Shown here one piece after another: positions 1-9,185 of a DNA stretch of 64,000 nt. The DNA lies in the NCBI GenBank assembly GCA_964489525.1, contig CAZAYY010000010.1, positions 1-64,000 of the forward strand, in the 5' to 3' direction. Every line of letters begins with the position of its first letter. The first letter of the stretch is position 1. A program made the translations under genes and the position numbers. The notes beneath the pieces were generated by a model. It saw nothing but the letters and a program-made list of their open reading frames with translations, was not told the DNA's origin and ran no database searches. The DNA is from CAZAYY01 sp964489525 (GTDB lineage Bacteria; Chloroflexota; Anaerolineae; Anaerolineales; JABWBV01).

Positions 1-1727
1 GCCTTTTTGCCCTTTTTACTCTGCGCCCGGAAGGTGTCGGCAAGGGTTTTGGTGGGGGGGGGGGTGGGCGGGTTGGTCGGTGTGGGGGTAATGGTGGGGG
101 TATGCGTAGGGGTAAAGGTCTGGGTAGGCGTGGGCGTGTTCGAAGGCGTGAAGGTTTGGGTGGGCGTGTGGGTTTCCGTAGGCGTTGGGGTTTCGGTGGG
201 CGTGAACGTTGCCGTCGGGGTAGGTGTGAAGGTTGCCGTGTTCGAAGGTGTGAAGGTTGGCGTGGGCGTGTGGGTATTTGTAGGCGTTGGGGTTTCGGTG
301 GGCGTGAAGGTAGCCGTCGGGGTGGGTGTAAAGGTTGCCGTGTTCGAAGGTGTGAACGTTGGCGTGGGGGTGGGTGTGTTGGAAGGTGTAAAGGTAAGCG
401 TCGGCGTGGGGGTTTCCGTGGGAGTTTCCGTAGGTGTATGGCTGGGTGTGAGTGTAAAAGTTGCGGTAGGCGTTGGGGTTGGGGTTAACGTAGCCGTGTT
501 TGTGGGCGTATCCGTCGGGGTGGATGTCGGTGTCTGGGTGTGTGTTGGAGTCACGCTGGGCGTGGGGGTGGCGGTGTTGGATGGCGTCTGGGTGGGCGTG
601 TCGCTGGGCGTGGGGGTGGGCGTATGGGTTGGGGTGTGAGATGGGGTCAGGGTAAAGGTTGCCGTAGGCGAAGCGCTGGGCGTTTCGGTGGGCGTCTCGG
701 TGGGGGTAAGGGTTTCGGTTGGGGTTTCGGTGGGGGTGGGTGTGGGCGTGTCCGAAGGCGTGGGCGTTTCGGTTGGGGTCTGGGTGGCCGTAGCCGTTTC
801 GGTTGGCGTCTGGGTTGGGGTGTTGGTATTCGTTTGGGTAGGCGTAGGCGTTTGGGTGGGCGTGTTGGAAGGCGTGAAGGTGGCCGTGAAAGTGGGGGTA
901 TTGGATGGGGTTGCCGTATGGGTCGGGGTGTTGGAAGGGGTTAAGGTGTTCGTGGGTGTGCGGGTTGGGGTCGGCGTGCGGGTTGCGGTGGGGGTGCGCG
1001 TGTTGGTGGGCGTGCGGGTGGCAGTTGGGGTTGGGGTATTGGAGGGCGTGGGCGTGTTGGAAGGTGTGCTGGTGGGGGTGGCGGTAGGGGTGGGTGTACC
1101 CCAAATGTTGATCTGCCCCATGGTTGGGGTTTGCAAGCCCCAGTCGCTGCCCTGGTTGGTGTCGGTGCTGAGTTCATTCCGCCCAATGGTCAGGTATAAA
1201 GTCATTTGGTCCGAGGCGCGAATGCTGTTGACGTTGGGGGGAATCCAGGTCGTTCCGGCAGGGGGTTCCACCGTGGAAGTTCCCCAGCGAACAAAATCCA
1301 GCCCGGTGCCGCTGGGGCCGAGCAGTGCTACGGCAGCACTGCTGTCTTCGATCCAGGGGAGGCTGCTCCCCATGTAAATGATATTGCCAGTGTTGGTGCC
1401 TGTCCCTTCACGAACAATCACATAGCCATTGGCCGGGATGGTCACATCCGGCAGGACAAAGGTGAACAAGAGGGATCCATTAAACGCATAGGGAAGAACC
1501 TGGTAGCCCGCCAGCGAAACCGCAAAAGCGTTTGGGTTGGAAATTTCAACCGCGTCCACCACGGCCAGGTCCACTTCGTTGATCAAGAGGGGGGTGTCTG
1601 TGCGCCCGTTGGCCCCTTGAACCGGCACAACAGCCGGGGCAGTGATCATCACGGCCAGCGCAGCAGCATAAAGCACCAGCAAGGCGCTCCAGGTCAACGC
1701 CCGTTTCGAGAACAAATTGCGAATCAT
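1..1727 (-). CDS. Secreted lamin-tail-domain protein with long Thr-Pro linker (partial, C-terminus off window)
   Basis: One frame stays open from an ATG at 1727 to the left edge, about 575 codons. Residues 1-38 look like a signal peptide. Residues about 45-150 match the lamin-tail domain pattern: an LLINEVD start, EISNPN, an ipanGYVIV strand and a LDFVRWG end. From about residue 209 to 560 it is almost pure TPT/TPS/TET/TNT repeat, then a basic tail (SKKGKK) at the edge. Three DNA units of 102 bp (34 residues) start near 139, 241 and 343. Lamin-tail domains in bacteria are usually in exported, surface-bound proteins; the linker is probably an extended, possibly O-glycosylated stalk. An 11-C run lies at 54-64 and the frame is intact across it. 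Whatever the stalk carries lies outside the window. Confidence 0.8.
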   Translation of the reverse strand, partial: MIRNLFSKRALTWSALLVLYAAALAVMITAPAVVPVQGANGRTDTPLLINEVDLAVVDAVEISNPNAFAVSLAGYQVLPYAFNGSLLFTFVLPDVTIPANGYVIVREGTGTNTGNIIYMGSSLPWIEDSSAAVALLGPSGTGLDFVRWGTSTVEPPAGTTWIPPNVNSIRASDQMTLYLTIGRNELSTDTNQGSDWGLQTPTMGQINIWGTPTPTATPTSTPSNTPTPSNTPTPTATRTPTNTRTPTATRTPTPTRTPTNTLTPSNTPTHTATPSNTPTFTATFTPSNTPTQTPTPTQTNTNTPTQTPTETATATQTPTETPTPSDTPTPTPTETPTETLTPTETPTETPSASPTATFTLTPSHTPTHTPTPTPSDTPTQTPSNTATPTPSVTPTHTQTPTSTPTDTPTNTATLTPTPTPTATFTLTPSHTPTETPTETPTPTLTFTPSNTPTPTPTFTPSNTATFTPTPTATFTPTETPTPTNTHTPTPTFTPSNTATFTPTPTATFTPTETPTPTETHTPTQTFTPSNTPTPTQTFTPTHTPTITPTPTNPPTPPPTKTLADTFRAQSKKGKK

Positions 1728-1940
1728 GTTCTTATTGTAACCCGATTTTTTAGGCTGAGGCGCGGTTTTGCCCAATGGGTGTGATTTTTGCTTAAATCAA
1801 CAGGAGAAAGGCGGGCCAGGCTGCTCGCTGCAGGCGTTAGGCTTTAAGCCATAAGCCATGTCGCCGCGAAATTCGCGCATGCTGCAAGGGTCTATTGATG
1901 ATGGTTGGAAGGTTTCCATTTCCCCAGACTGTTTCAAGAG

Positions 1941-1946
1941 TATAAT
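1941..1946 (+). promoter_or_regulatory. Candidate -10 box for rarD
   Basis: A TATAAT hexamer lies 36 bp before the rarD ATG. No good -35 hexamer is visible at 16-18 bp spacing, so this is only a tentative promoter. Confidence 0.3.
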
Positions 1947-1981
1947 CGCTAATATTCTTAAGCGTTCCCGAAAGCAGGTAT

Positions 1982-2884
1982 ATGAACAAAGGTGTTGTCT
2001 CGGCAATTGGTGCATATTTAATTTGGGGTGTTTTCCCCATCTACTGGAAGCTGCTGCAAGAAGTTCCGGCACTTGAAATTCTCAGCCACCGGATTGTGTG
2101 GTCTTTGGTGTTTGTCCTCGCACTGCTGGCAGTCCGGGGGGAGTTAAACGGGTTGCGAGCAGCCTTCCGCGACCGCAAAACACTGCTCATCTACCTGGCA
2201 GCAGGGTCCTTGCTTTCGGTGAACTGGCTAACCTATATCTGGGGGGTAAACGCCGGGTATATTGTTGAAACCAGCCTGGGTTATTTCATCAATCCGCTGG
2301 TGAATGTGTCTATTGCCGTGTTGGTGCTGCGCGAAAAATTGCGGCTGGCGCAGTGGGTTCCTTTGGGGCTGGCCGCTGCAGGGGTGCTGTACCTCACGAT
2401 TAGCTATGGCCGCCTGCCCTGGATAGCCCTGACGCTGGCTTTCTCGTTTGCCATCTACGGCCTCATCAAACGCAGCGCCACCCTCAGCTCAGGGCACGGG
2501 CTGGCCCTGGAAACGGCCATGGTGTTCATTCCTGCCTTTGGTTTTCTGCTCTACCGCGAAGTGGCGGTTGGCGGGGCTTTTGGACATATCAGTGGACTGA
2601 CGACGCTCCTCCTGGTGGTAAGCGGCGTGGTCACTGCCCTGCCGCTGATGATGTTTGCCACTGCAGCCCGCAGCATTCCTTTTACGCTCCTGGGACTGCT
2701 GCAGTACCTGGCGCCCACCATCCAGTTCTTAATTGGGGTGCTGGTTTACCACGAAATTTTTGACCGGGGGCGGATGATTGGTTTTGGCCTGATTTGGGCT
2801 GCCCTGGCCATTTATACGCTTGAAGGACTCTACCACAGGCGGGTACTGAACCAAACGGCTGTGCCAGCAGGGGTTAAATCATGA
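1982..2884 (+). CDS. rarD: RarD-type EamA/DMT membrane transporter
   Basis: A 300-residue integral membrane protein with about ten hydrophobic segments arranged as two EamA repeats (roughly residues 5-140 and 155-288). The N-terminus with GAYLIWGVFPIYWK and the following SHRIVWS segment are the RarD signature of the drug/metabolite transporter superfamily; the length is normal for the family. The substrate is unknown: RarD was named for a chloramphenicol-sensitivity phenotype, but export of small metabolites is the general expectation. The ATG start follows a weak AGCAGGT site. Its stop overlaps the next start (ATGA), so the two are cotranscribed. Confidence 0.9.
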   Translation: MNKGVVSAIGAYLIWGVFPIYWKLLQEVPALEILSHRIVWSLVFVLALLAVRGELNGLRAAFRDRKTLLIYLAAGSLLSVNWLTYIWGVNAGYIVETSLGYFINPLVNVSIAVLVLREKLRLAQWVPLGLAAAGVLYLTISYGRLPWIALTLAFSFAIYGLIKRSATLSSGHGLALETAMVFIPAFGFLLYREVAVGGAFGHISGLTTLLLVVSGVVTALPLMMFATAARSIPFTLLGLLQYLAPTIQFLIGVLVYHEIFDRGRMIGFGLIWAALAIYTLEGLYHRRVLNQTAVPAGVKS

Positions 2885-3795
2885 AATCTTCCGGGGGAGT
2901 GGAGTTTGTGTTCTATTCCCCTCGGCGAGGCGGTGTGGTTTTGCACACAGCCCTTGCCATTTTGTTTACCCTGGCCGCCCTATACAGTTTTGACCAGCTT
3001 GGGCGCACCGGGTTTGGCCAGCGCTACGCGGTTTTCCTGGCATTGTTCATCGTCATGGTCGTTAGCATACCTGTTATGCTCTACCGCCTGTATGGACTGC
3101 TGCGCAGCCAATACAGGCTGGACCCCAACGGCATTACCCTGCGGTGGGGCATGCGGGTGGAGCAAATTCCCATTGGCGAAGTGCGTTCGGTGATCCTGGC
3201 AGCAGACTTAAGTGAGCCGCTGCCCCTGCCGCTTTTCGGCATGCCGGGAGCGGTATTGGGCCTGCGCAGCCACAAACGCTTCCGCTACATTGAATACCTG
3301 GCTGGCACACCCCGCGGTTTGGTGTTAATTGAAACGCGCAAGCAGGCTTTCGCCATTTCGCCAACAGACCCCCAGGGGTTTATCAGCACCTTCTACCGGG
3401 TGAATGAGTTCGGCAGTGTAGAGCCGGTGGCCAATCAATCTGTATACCCGGGCATGGTCCTGGGTGCGGCCTGGGGCATTCTACCCGCCCGGTTCTTGCT
3501 GCTGGCGGGGTTGGGTGTAAGCCTGATGGTGCTGATTTGGGGCGCAGCCAGTGTAACCGCTGCCCCAGGGCTGCTGGTGGAAATCCCAGGGACGGCGGGG
3601 GCTGTCCGCAGTGTTGGCGCACCTCAGCTGGTTTTGCTGCCGGTTTTGAACGCCTTTTACTACCTGCTTAACGCCAGCCTGGCGCTGTTCTTCCTGCGCG
3701 ATGAACGCACCCATGTGCTGGCCTACCTGCTGCTGTTGGGTAGCTTGCTTTGCAGCGGGCTGACGACCATGACGCTTTTGCGCGCTTTAAGCTGA
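2881..3795 (+). CDS. Membrane protein with PH-like central domain
   Basis: A 304-residue protein. Two hydrophobic segments (about 18-40 and 45-70) precede a beta-rich soluble stretch (about 75-185) resembling bacterial PH-like domains: YRLDPNGITLRWG, a loop, then IPIGEVRSVI. At least three membrane helices follow (about 203-225, 255-275 and 283-303). No enzyme motif is visible. It is translationally coupled to rarD by a 4-base overlap. Bacterial PH-domain membrane proteins are mostly of unknown function; assignment to that class rests on the strand pattern alone. Confidence 0.65.
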   Translation: MKSSGGVEFVFYSPRRGGVVLHTALAILFTLAALYSFDQLGRTGFGQRYAVFLALFIVMVVSIPVMLYRLYGLLRSQYRLDPNGITLRWGMRVEQIPIGEVRSVILAADLSEPLPLPLFGMPGAVLGLRSHKRFRYIEYLAGTPRGLVLIETRKQAFAISPTDPQGFISTFYRVNEFGSVEPVANQSVYPGMVLGAAWGILPARFLLLAGLGVSLMVLIWGAASVTAAPGLLVEIPGTAGAVRSVGAPQLVLLPVLNAFYYLLNASLALFFLRDERTHVLAYLLLLGSLLCSGLTTMTLLRALS

Positions 3796-3891
3796 GCAAA
3801 AAGAAGCCAGTAGTATAATAAACATGTAACCATTCGGCCCATCGCCGGGCGGGCAGTTCCCGTGCAAACATTAGCACCCCAACGGACAGGC

Positions 3892-5682
3892 ATGAACACA
3901 CCCAATAACGCTGAAATCATCCGCATATTGACCTTGATTGCCGACCTGCTGGACATCAAAGGCGAGGTCATCTTTAAAATTCTGGCCTACCGCAAAGCGG
4001 CCGAAAGCCTGGCCGCGCTTGGACAAGAAGCGGAATCTGTCTGGAAAGCGGGCGGGCAGGCCGCCCTGCGCGATATTCAGGGTGTGGGGCAGGCCATTGC
4101 CGAAAAAATTGAAGAACTGCTCATCACCGGCCGGCTGGGCTTCCTGGAAAAACTGACCCAAGAAATCCCCGAATCGCTGGCCGGGCTGCTGCAGGTGCCC
4201 GACCTGGGGCCTAAAAAGATACGCCTTTTCTGGCAGAGCCTGGGAATTACCACGCTGGACGAGTTAGAAGCAGCCGGGCAGGCGGGTAAACTGCGCTCCC
4301 TGCCGGGCATGGGCGAAAAATCCGAAGCCAAAATCCTGGCGGGTATTGCCGCCCTCAAACGCAGCGGCGGGCGGCTGCCGTTGGACTTTGCCTGGGAATT
4401 TGCCCAACATCAAATTGCCTTCTTGCGCAGCCTGCCGGGCGTAACGGCTGCTGAGGCTGCGGGCAGCCTGCGGCGGATGCGCGAAACCGTGGGCGATATT
4501 GACCTGCTGGCCGCCGCGGCAAACCCTGCCCCGGTGTTAGCGGCTTTTACCAGCCAACCCAACGTCCTGCGGGTAACTGGCCAGGGAAACACCAAGGCAT
4601 CGGTGGAATTCATGGCCAGCAGCGCCCACACCCCTGGCGTCGCCCGACCGGTGCGCGCCCAGCTTTGGGTGCATCCACCGGAGCGTTTTGGCACTGCCCT
4701 GCAGTACGCAACCGGTTCCAAAGACCACAATGTGCGCCTGCGAGAATTGGCGCTTGAAGCCGGGTATTCGCTTTCCGAACACGCCCTGACGCCCACCGAC
4801 GGGCCCGAGATTTTGTGCGCCACCGAAGAAGCGCTCTACCAGCGGCTGGGCCTGGCCTGGATTCCGCCGGAACTGCGCGAAGACCGCGGTGAAGTGCAGG
4901 CCGCACAGCGCCCAGGCGGGCTGCCCGTTCTGATAAAAACCAGCGAAATTGTTTCCCAATTGCACAACCACACCACCTGGTCCGATGGCCGCTGCTCGAT
5001 TGAAGAAATGGCCCTGGCCGCCCTCTCGCGTGGGTACAGCCTGCTGGCCATCACCGACCATACTTACAGCCTGGGGCTGGTCGGCGGGGTGAACGAGGCC
5101 GCCCTCGAAAAACAGCGCATCGAACTGGACGCAGTGCAGACCCGGATGGGCCATTCCATCAAGCTGCTCCTGGGCGTAGAGCTGGAAATTCGCGCCGATG
5201 GCAGCCTGGATTTTCCGGATGAGGTATTGGCCGGGCTGGATATTGTTGTGGCTTCCCTGCACGTCAGCCTGCGCCAGCCGCGTGAAAAAGTGACCGAACG
5301 CCTGCTGAACGCCATTCGCAACCCACACGTGGATATCATCGGCCACCCCTCCGGGCGGCTGCTGCCAGATGCCGCCGGGCAGAACATTCGCGAAGGGGCA
5401 GACCTGGAGATGGAAGCCATCTTGCAGGCCGCGCGCGAACACGATGTGGCCCTTGAAATAAACGCAAACCCCGCCCGGCTGGACTTAAATGATGCATACG
5501 CCCGCCGCGCCGCTGAAATGGGTATCAAAATCACCATCAACGCCGACGCCCACACCCCAGAGCATTTTGACTACCTGCCCTACGGCGTGGCTGTTGCCCG
5601 GCGGGCCTGGCTGCGGCCCTCACAAGTCATTAACACATGGGAACCTGAAAAAGTACTGGATTGGCTGCGCAGGCGTGGATAA
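3892..5682 (+). CDS. polX: DNA polymerase/3'-5' exonuclease PolX
   Basis: 596 residues if the ATG at 3892 is used; an in-frame GTG at 3862 would add 10 residues but lacks a ribosome site, whereas GGACAGG precedes the ATG. Residues 1-90 form the helix-hairpin-helix 8-kDa domain, with GVGQAIAEKIEELL. The polymerase beta palm follows; GDIDLL (D202 and D204) supplies two metal ligands. From about 345 on is a PHP phosphoesterase domain with HNHTTWSDG (H358 and H360), AITDH and a late NADAH, which in this family gives 3'-5' exonuclease and AP-site activities. The role is short-gap repair synthesis in the cytoplasm. Length and domain order are typical of bacterial PolX. Confidence 0.95.
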   Translation: MNTPNNAEIIRILTLIADLLDIKGEVIFKILAYRKAAESLAALGQEAESVWKAGGQAALRDIQGVGQAIAEKIEELLITGRLGFLEKLTQEIPESLAGLLQVPDLGPKKIRLFWQSLGITTLDELEAAGQAGKLRSLPGMGEKSEAKILAGIAALKRSGGRLPLDFAWEFAQHQIAFLRSLPGVTAAEAAGSLRRMRETVGDIDLLAAAANPAPVLAAFTSQPNVLRVTGQGNTKASVEFMASSAHTPGVARPVRAQLWVHPPERFGTALQYATGSKDHNVRLRELALEAGYSLSEHALTPTDGPEILCATEEALYQRLGLAWIPPELREDRGEVQAAQRPGGLPVLIKTSEIVSQLHNHTTWSDGRCSIEEMALAALSRGYSLLAITDHTYSLGLVGGVNEAALEKQRIELDAVQTRMGHSIKLLLGVELEIRADGSLDFPDEVLAGLDIVVASLHVSLRQPREKVTERLLNAIRNPHVDIIGHPSGRLLPDAAGQNIREGADLEMEAILQAAREHDVALEINANPARLDLNDAYARRAAEMGIKITINADAHTPEHFDYLPYGVAVARRAWLRPSQVINTWEPEKVLDWLRRRG

Positions 5683-5728
5683 TGCCAGCCCCTGCCTGGC
5701 CGATGTTGACCCTTCCTGGAGGTAACCT

Positions 5729-6073
5729 TTGCCCCGCGACGAAAACCGCACTGTATACTCAACCGAAACCGGCGACCAGCGCAAACAACCTGCGAAACCC
5801 CCGGCTGTTTCCCACGTGCAAACCCCACCTGGGCAGCAAACCGCCTACCTGCACCGCGATTCCAAAGGGCGCGGGGGCAAAGTCGTCAGCCTGGTCAAAA
5901 ACCTGGTGCTGCCCCCGGATGAACTGAAGGACCTTTGCACCCAAATCAAACAGGCCTGCGGCACTGGCGGCACCGTCAAAGATGGCGTCATCGAAATCCA
6001 GGGAGACCACCGCCCAAAAATTGCCCAGGTATTGGAAAAACTGGGCTATAAAACCAAAATTGCCGGGGGGTAA
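5729..6073 (+). CDS. SUI1-family translation factor (YciH-like)
   Basis: A 114-residue protein. The first 45 residues are a polar, Pro/Gln-rich leader. Residues about 48-112 are the SUI1/eIF1 fold: KGRGGKVVSLVKNL, then DELKDLCTQIKQACGTGGTVKDGVIEIQG split by a short turn, then KLGYKTKIAGG. The start is TTG at 5729, supported by GGAGGT at 5718-5723, five bases away. SUI1/YciH proteins in bacteria are thought to monitor initiation-complex fidelity on the 30S subunit. It lies 46 bp after polX on the same strand and may share its transcript. Confidence 0.9.
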   Translation: MPRDENRTVYSTETGDQRKQPAKPPAVSHVQTPPGQQTAYLHRDSKGRGGKVVSLVKNLVLPPDELKDLCTQIKQACGTGGTVKDGVIEIQGDHRPKIAQVLEKLGYKTKIAGG

Positions 6074-6093
6074 ACGGAAACCAGGATAAAGCG

Positions 6094-7722
6094 ATGAACC
6101 ACCCACCTGCACCCCGCTTGTTTTGGCTCGCCAGCCTGCTGTTTGCCCTGCACACAGCGGCGAGTTTTTGGGCGGGTACGGGGTGGCTGGTGCAGGCTGC
6201 CCCACCTACCCAGGCACAACTCGCCCTCTTTCAGGACGACCCTTGTGATACCGGGTCAGAATGGCAGGAACTGGCCTCGCCCGAGGGGGTTTTCCTGGTG
6301 GTTTTCCCCGCATCCGAAACCCAACTGGCAGAAGACATTACTATTCGCCATGCTGCAGCGTTGGAAGAATCGTACCAGCAGTTTGCGGCGCTTTTCCAAA
6401 CGAATTTGCAGCTTCCACTGATGCTGCGCATCTACCCAACCCCGGCCAGTTTCAACTGCATTAATGTATTAAAAACAAATGTAATCCCGGATTATGCTTT
6501 TCACAGCCGCGTGGGGCAGCGAGAAATCAGCCTGTTTTCCAGCCGCCTGACCGAAGAAATGGTTGAGGCAGCCGAAGGCGAGCGAGCAGCCTGGCTGATT
6601 AATGGCATCCGTCACGAACTGGGTGCCTTGTTTGTTCGCCAAATCAGCGAAGGACTGGCCCCGCCCGGCCTGGAAGCTGGCATGGGCGGGTATGCTGAAA
6701 ACCCTCAGGAGACCTTTACCCGCTGGTACAGGCTTTCGCTTAATGCCGAAACCCCCGGGGCAAGCTGGCGGCAGTATTGGGAAGACCCTGCGCTGGCCCG
6801 CACTGGCCACTACCCGGCCGGCAGCACCAGCATTGTGGCCTACCTGGTGGATGTGTATGGCTGGCCGCGCTTCCTGGTGTTTATCCAATCGCTGCGCACC
6901 GGCAGCCACTATCGCCAAACCCTGGAAGAAACCTACAAAACCGACAGTGCCAGCCTGCAAACCCAATGGCAGGCCTATTATCCGCTGTATGTTGAAGGCC
7001 GCTGGCGAGCCCATACCCTGTATGAATTTGACCTCTCCGGCTTTGAACAGATGCTGGCGAACCAGTCGTATTCCGATGCAGCGCGCGGCCTGCAAACTGC
7101 GATTGCCCACCTGGAAACCCTGGCGCCGGGTTCGGCCCAGGCCAGGGCCAGCCTGGCACGCGCCCAGGAACTATTGGAACAAGCCCAGGCCGGGGGGCTC
7201 GGCTTTAACCTGGCACGCCAGGCTTACCAGGCCGCCCAGTCTGGGGAATATGAACGGGTGCTGCAGCTGGCTGTTGAAACCCGGCGGACTGCGGCGCTGG
7301 CCATCCCTGGAAACCCACCAGAGGCACTTTTCCTGATAGGGCTGGATGTACTTGAAGCCCACGCCCGTGAGATGCTGGCGCTGCGCGCAGAAGTGGCGGT
7401 CATCGGCCAGAACACACCCGAGGAGGGCATCGCTGGCGCCCTGGTCATCCAGACCCAAATTGACCGCCTGCTGGAAATTGGCACCCAACAGGGAGAACTG
7501 GGCGATAGCGCTGGTCGGGAAGCAACCCAGGCCGCCTTGCAGCATTTAAAGTCATTGCAAACCGCCCAGGCCCGCAGCACAACCTCCCTGGTGCTGACAG
7601 GCTGCCTGCTGCTGGTGCTGGTGCGCATTGTGCTGGTCCTGCGAAAACCTCGGCCAGAAGTGCTGGACATTGGGTACAGCGCGGGGCCGCTCGAAACCCG
7701 CCAGGCAGGAGGGCGCCAATGA
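6094..7722 (+). CDS. Exported peptidase-MA-like protein with degenerate zinc site
   Basis: 542 residues with an N-terminal signal or anchor (about 10-35) and a C-terminal membrane helix (about 497-517). The middle resembles peptidase-MA/gluzincin-like domains of Chloroflexota: a region before RHELGA, then SEGLA, GGYAE and a segment around YLVDVYGWPRF. H174 and E175 are there, but the second His of HExxH is missing (HELGA), so catalysis is doubtful. Residues about 330-480 are helical and Ala/Gln-rich, possibly coiled coil. It opens a five-gene operon; its stop overlaps the next start. Confidence 0.6.
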   Translation: MNHPPAPRLFWLASLLFALHTAASFWAGTGWLVQAAPPTQAQLALFQDDPCDTGSEWQELASPEGVFLVVFPASETQLAEDITIRHAAALEESYQQFAALFQTNLQLPLMLRIYPTPASFNCINVLKTNVIPDYAFHSRVGQREISLFSSRLTEEMVEAAEGERAAWLINGIRHELGALFVRQISEGLAPPGLEAGMGGYAENPQETFTRWYRLSLNAETPGASWRQYWEDPALARTGHYPAGSTSIVAYLVDVYGWPRFLVFIQSLRTGSHYRQTLEETYKTDSASLQTQWQAYYPLYVEGRWRAHTLYEFDLSGFEQMLANQSYSDAARGLQTAIAHLETLAPGSAQARASLARAQELLEQAQAGGLGFNLARQAYQAAQSGEYERVLQLAVETRRTAALAIPGNPPEALFLIGLDVLEAHAREMLALRAEVAVIGQNTPEEGIAGALVIQTQIDRLLEIGTQQGELGDSAGREATQAALQHLKSLQTAQARSTTSLVLTGCLLLVLVRIVLVLRKPRPEVLDIGYSAGPLETRQAGGRQ

Positions 7723-9185
7723 ACGCTCACCTCAAAATGCGCCTGAAAATTCTGGGCCTGGTTGGGCTGGCCTGGCTTCAGCGCGTGGTCCGGGTGTTGG
7801 TCATCTCGGCCTGGCTGTTTGGGGCGGGCTATGCCTTGGGTTGGGCCCTTATCGAAACCGGGCCGGGTTCCCCCGCTGGGTGGGAATGGGTCATTAACCG
7901 GCAAAGCCTGCCGGTGGTGTTGGGCGGGCTGCTGGCCCTGCCTTTTTGGTTGGCCGGGCTGCTGCCGTTCCGGCTGAAAACTTTGCTTTGGAAGATGGAC
8001 CGGCGGCTGGGCCTGGACGAACAGGTGAGTGCAGCCTGGGAAACCGCCGGAAAACGCAAACAGCCCGAACCTGCGCCTGTGGTGCGGGCACTGTATGCCG
8101 ACACAAGCCAGGCACTCAAAAGCCAGGCGCTGCGGATTTTGCTGCGCGGCTGGCGAATTGGGCGCGAACTGGTGGCCCTGGGTGCAGTCTTGCTGCTGGT
8201 ATATGCTGTTTTTCTTGTGCAGCAGGCCAACCAGCAGAACGATGCTCTGCCTGTGCCCCCGGAAATTTCGGAACAAGCAGGCCTGCCCACCCCCCAACCT
8301 GAACCCCAGGCAGGTGCGCTCATGCCCAATGGGCTGCCCACCCTGGCCGGGTTAACCCCACCTACACCCGAACCCAACAGCGGGGAGCAAACCACAGCCA
8401 GCGAAACCCCTTCGCAGGATGCGCAGTTAGACGAAGAGACCCAGGCAGAAATTCTAGAAGCGCTGGCCCGGTTGGGCAGCCAGATTGCCCCACCCAACGC
8501 CAACCCGGCCCTACCCGAAACAAGCACCCTGGAAGAAATCAGCGAAGCCCTTGAAGCGGGTGACCTCTCGCAGGCTGCCGAAAATTTTCAGGAACTGGCC
8601 GACCAGGCCGGCGGCTTTTCAGAGCAAACCCGCGAAACCTTGAGCGAAGCCCTGAAAACCACCGGGGAAGAAATTGAAAAAGCGGGTGACAGCAACCTGG
8701 GTCAGGCCATGCAGCAGGCTGCTGAAAAGCTCGACCCGACCCAACCACCCAACGAAACCAGCCAGTCGGCCCAGGCCGATTCGCTGGACCAACTCAGCCA
8801 GGCGCTGCGCTCATTTGAAGGAAAGATGAGCGAAGCCAGTATGGTGCAGGGTGAGACCACCGAAGGCGGGGGCAGCGCCGGGGGGCAGGATTCGGGTCAG
8901 ATTTCTACCACACCCGGTGAATTTGAACGCCTGGAAGGCCAGGGTGAAACGTTCGAATTACAGCAAAACCCGGCCGGCAGCGCGTCGAGCCTGCTCAACC
9001 CGAATAAAAAAGCCCTGGAAGGGTTGGAGGTGTCTGTTCCTTTGTTAAACGCCAGCGGGGGTGGCGCAGCGGCTGGTTCAACCAGCGCCAGTACAACCCC
9101 TTTGGTTCCTGTTTCAGTTTCATGGAAGTGGCGCAGTGTCATCGCCCAATATTTTTCAACGGATTTCGCAAATCCCCGGCCTTAA
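7719..9185 (+). CDS. Membrane protein with acidic, Gln-rich extracytoplasmic region
   Basis: 488 residues. Hydrophobic segments lie near 22-48, 64-86 and 155-172. After the last there is a Pro/Gln/Glu-rich region (about 175-250), then alanine/glutamine-rich amphipathic helices (about 255-385) and a Gly/Ser-rich tail. The head (KMDRRLGLDEQVSAAWE) resembles the DUF4175-like proteins found beside DUF58/VWA genes. No catalytic motif was seen. The start overlaps the preceding stop (ATGA), and the DUF58 gene begins 50 bp before its own end. A structural role with the VWA proteins is inferred from position only. Confidence 0.6.
   Translation: MNAHLKMRLKILGLVGLAWLQRVVRVLVISAWLFGAGYALGWALIETGPGSPAGWEWVINRQSLPVVLGGLLALPFWLAGLLPFRLKTLLWKMDRRLGLDEQVSAAWETAGKRKQPEPAPVVRALYADTSQALKSQALRILLRGWRIGRELVALGAVLLLVYAVFLVQQANQQNDALPVPPEISEQAGLPTPQPEPQAGALMPNGLPTLAGLTPPTPEPNSGEQTTASETPSQDAQLDEETQAEILEALARLGSQIAPPNANPALPETSTLEEISEALEAGDLSQAAENFQELADQAGGFSEQTRETLSEALKTTGEEIEKAGDSNLGQAMQQAAEKLDPTQPPNETSQSAQADSLDQLSQALRSFEGKMSEASMVQGETTEGGGSAGGQDSGQISTTPGEFERLEGQGETFELQQNPAGSASSLLNPNKKALEGLEVSVPLLNASGGGAAAGSTSASTTPLVPVSVSWKWRSVIAQYFSTDFANPRP

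Noticed and set aside
139..446. CRISPR-like repeats
   Set aside because: The 102-bp units are in-frame coding repeats without unique spacers between conserved repeats, and no cas genes are present.
7..639. Plus-strand frame coding for Val-Gly repeats
   Set aside because: It is the opposite strand of the Thr-Pro linker; ACN-CCN repeats read in reverse give GGN-GTN. No ribosome site and the real minus frame has a signal peptide and a lamin-tail domain.
16..1104. Minus-strand frame rich in His and Pro
   Set aside because: It is the shifted frame of the Thr-Pro linker; the frame with a proper start at 1727 is continuous.
4537..5442. Long minus frame inside polX
   Set aside because: A shadow of polX, whose domains and catalytic residues are complete.
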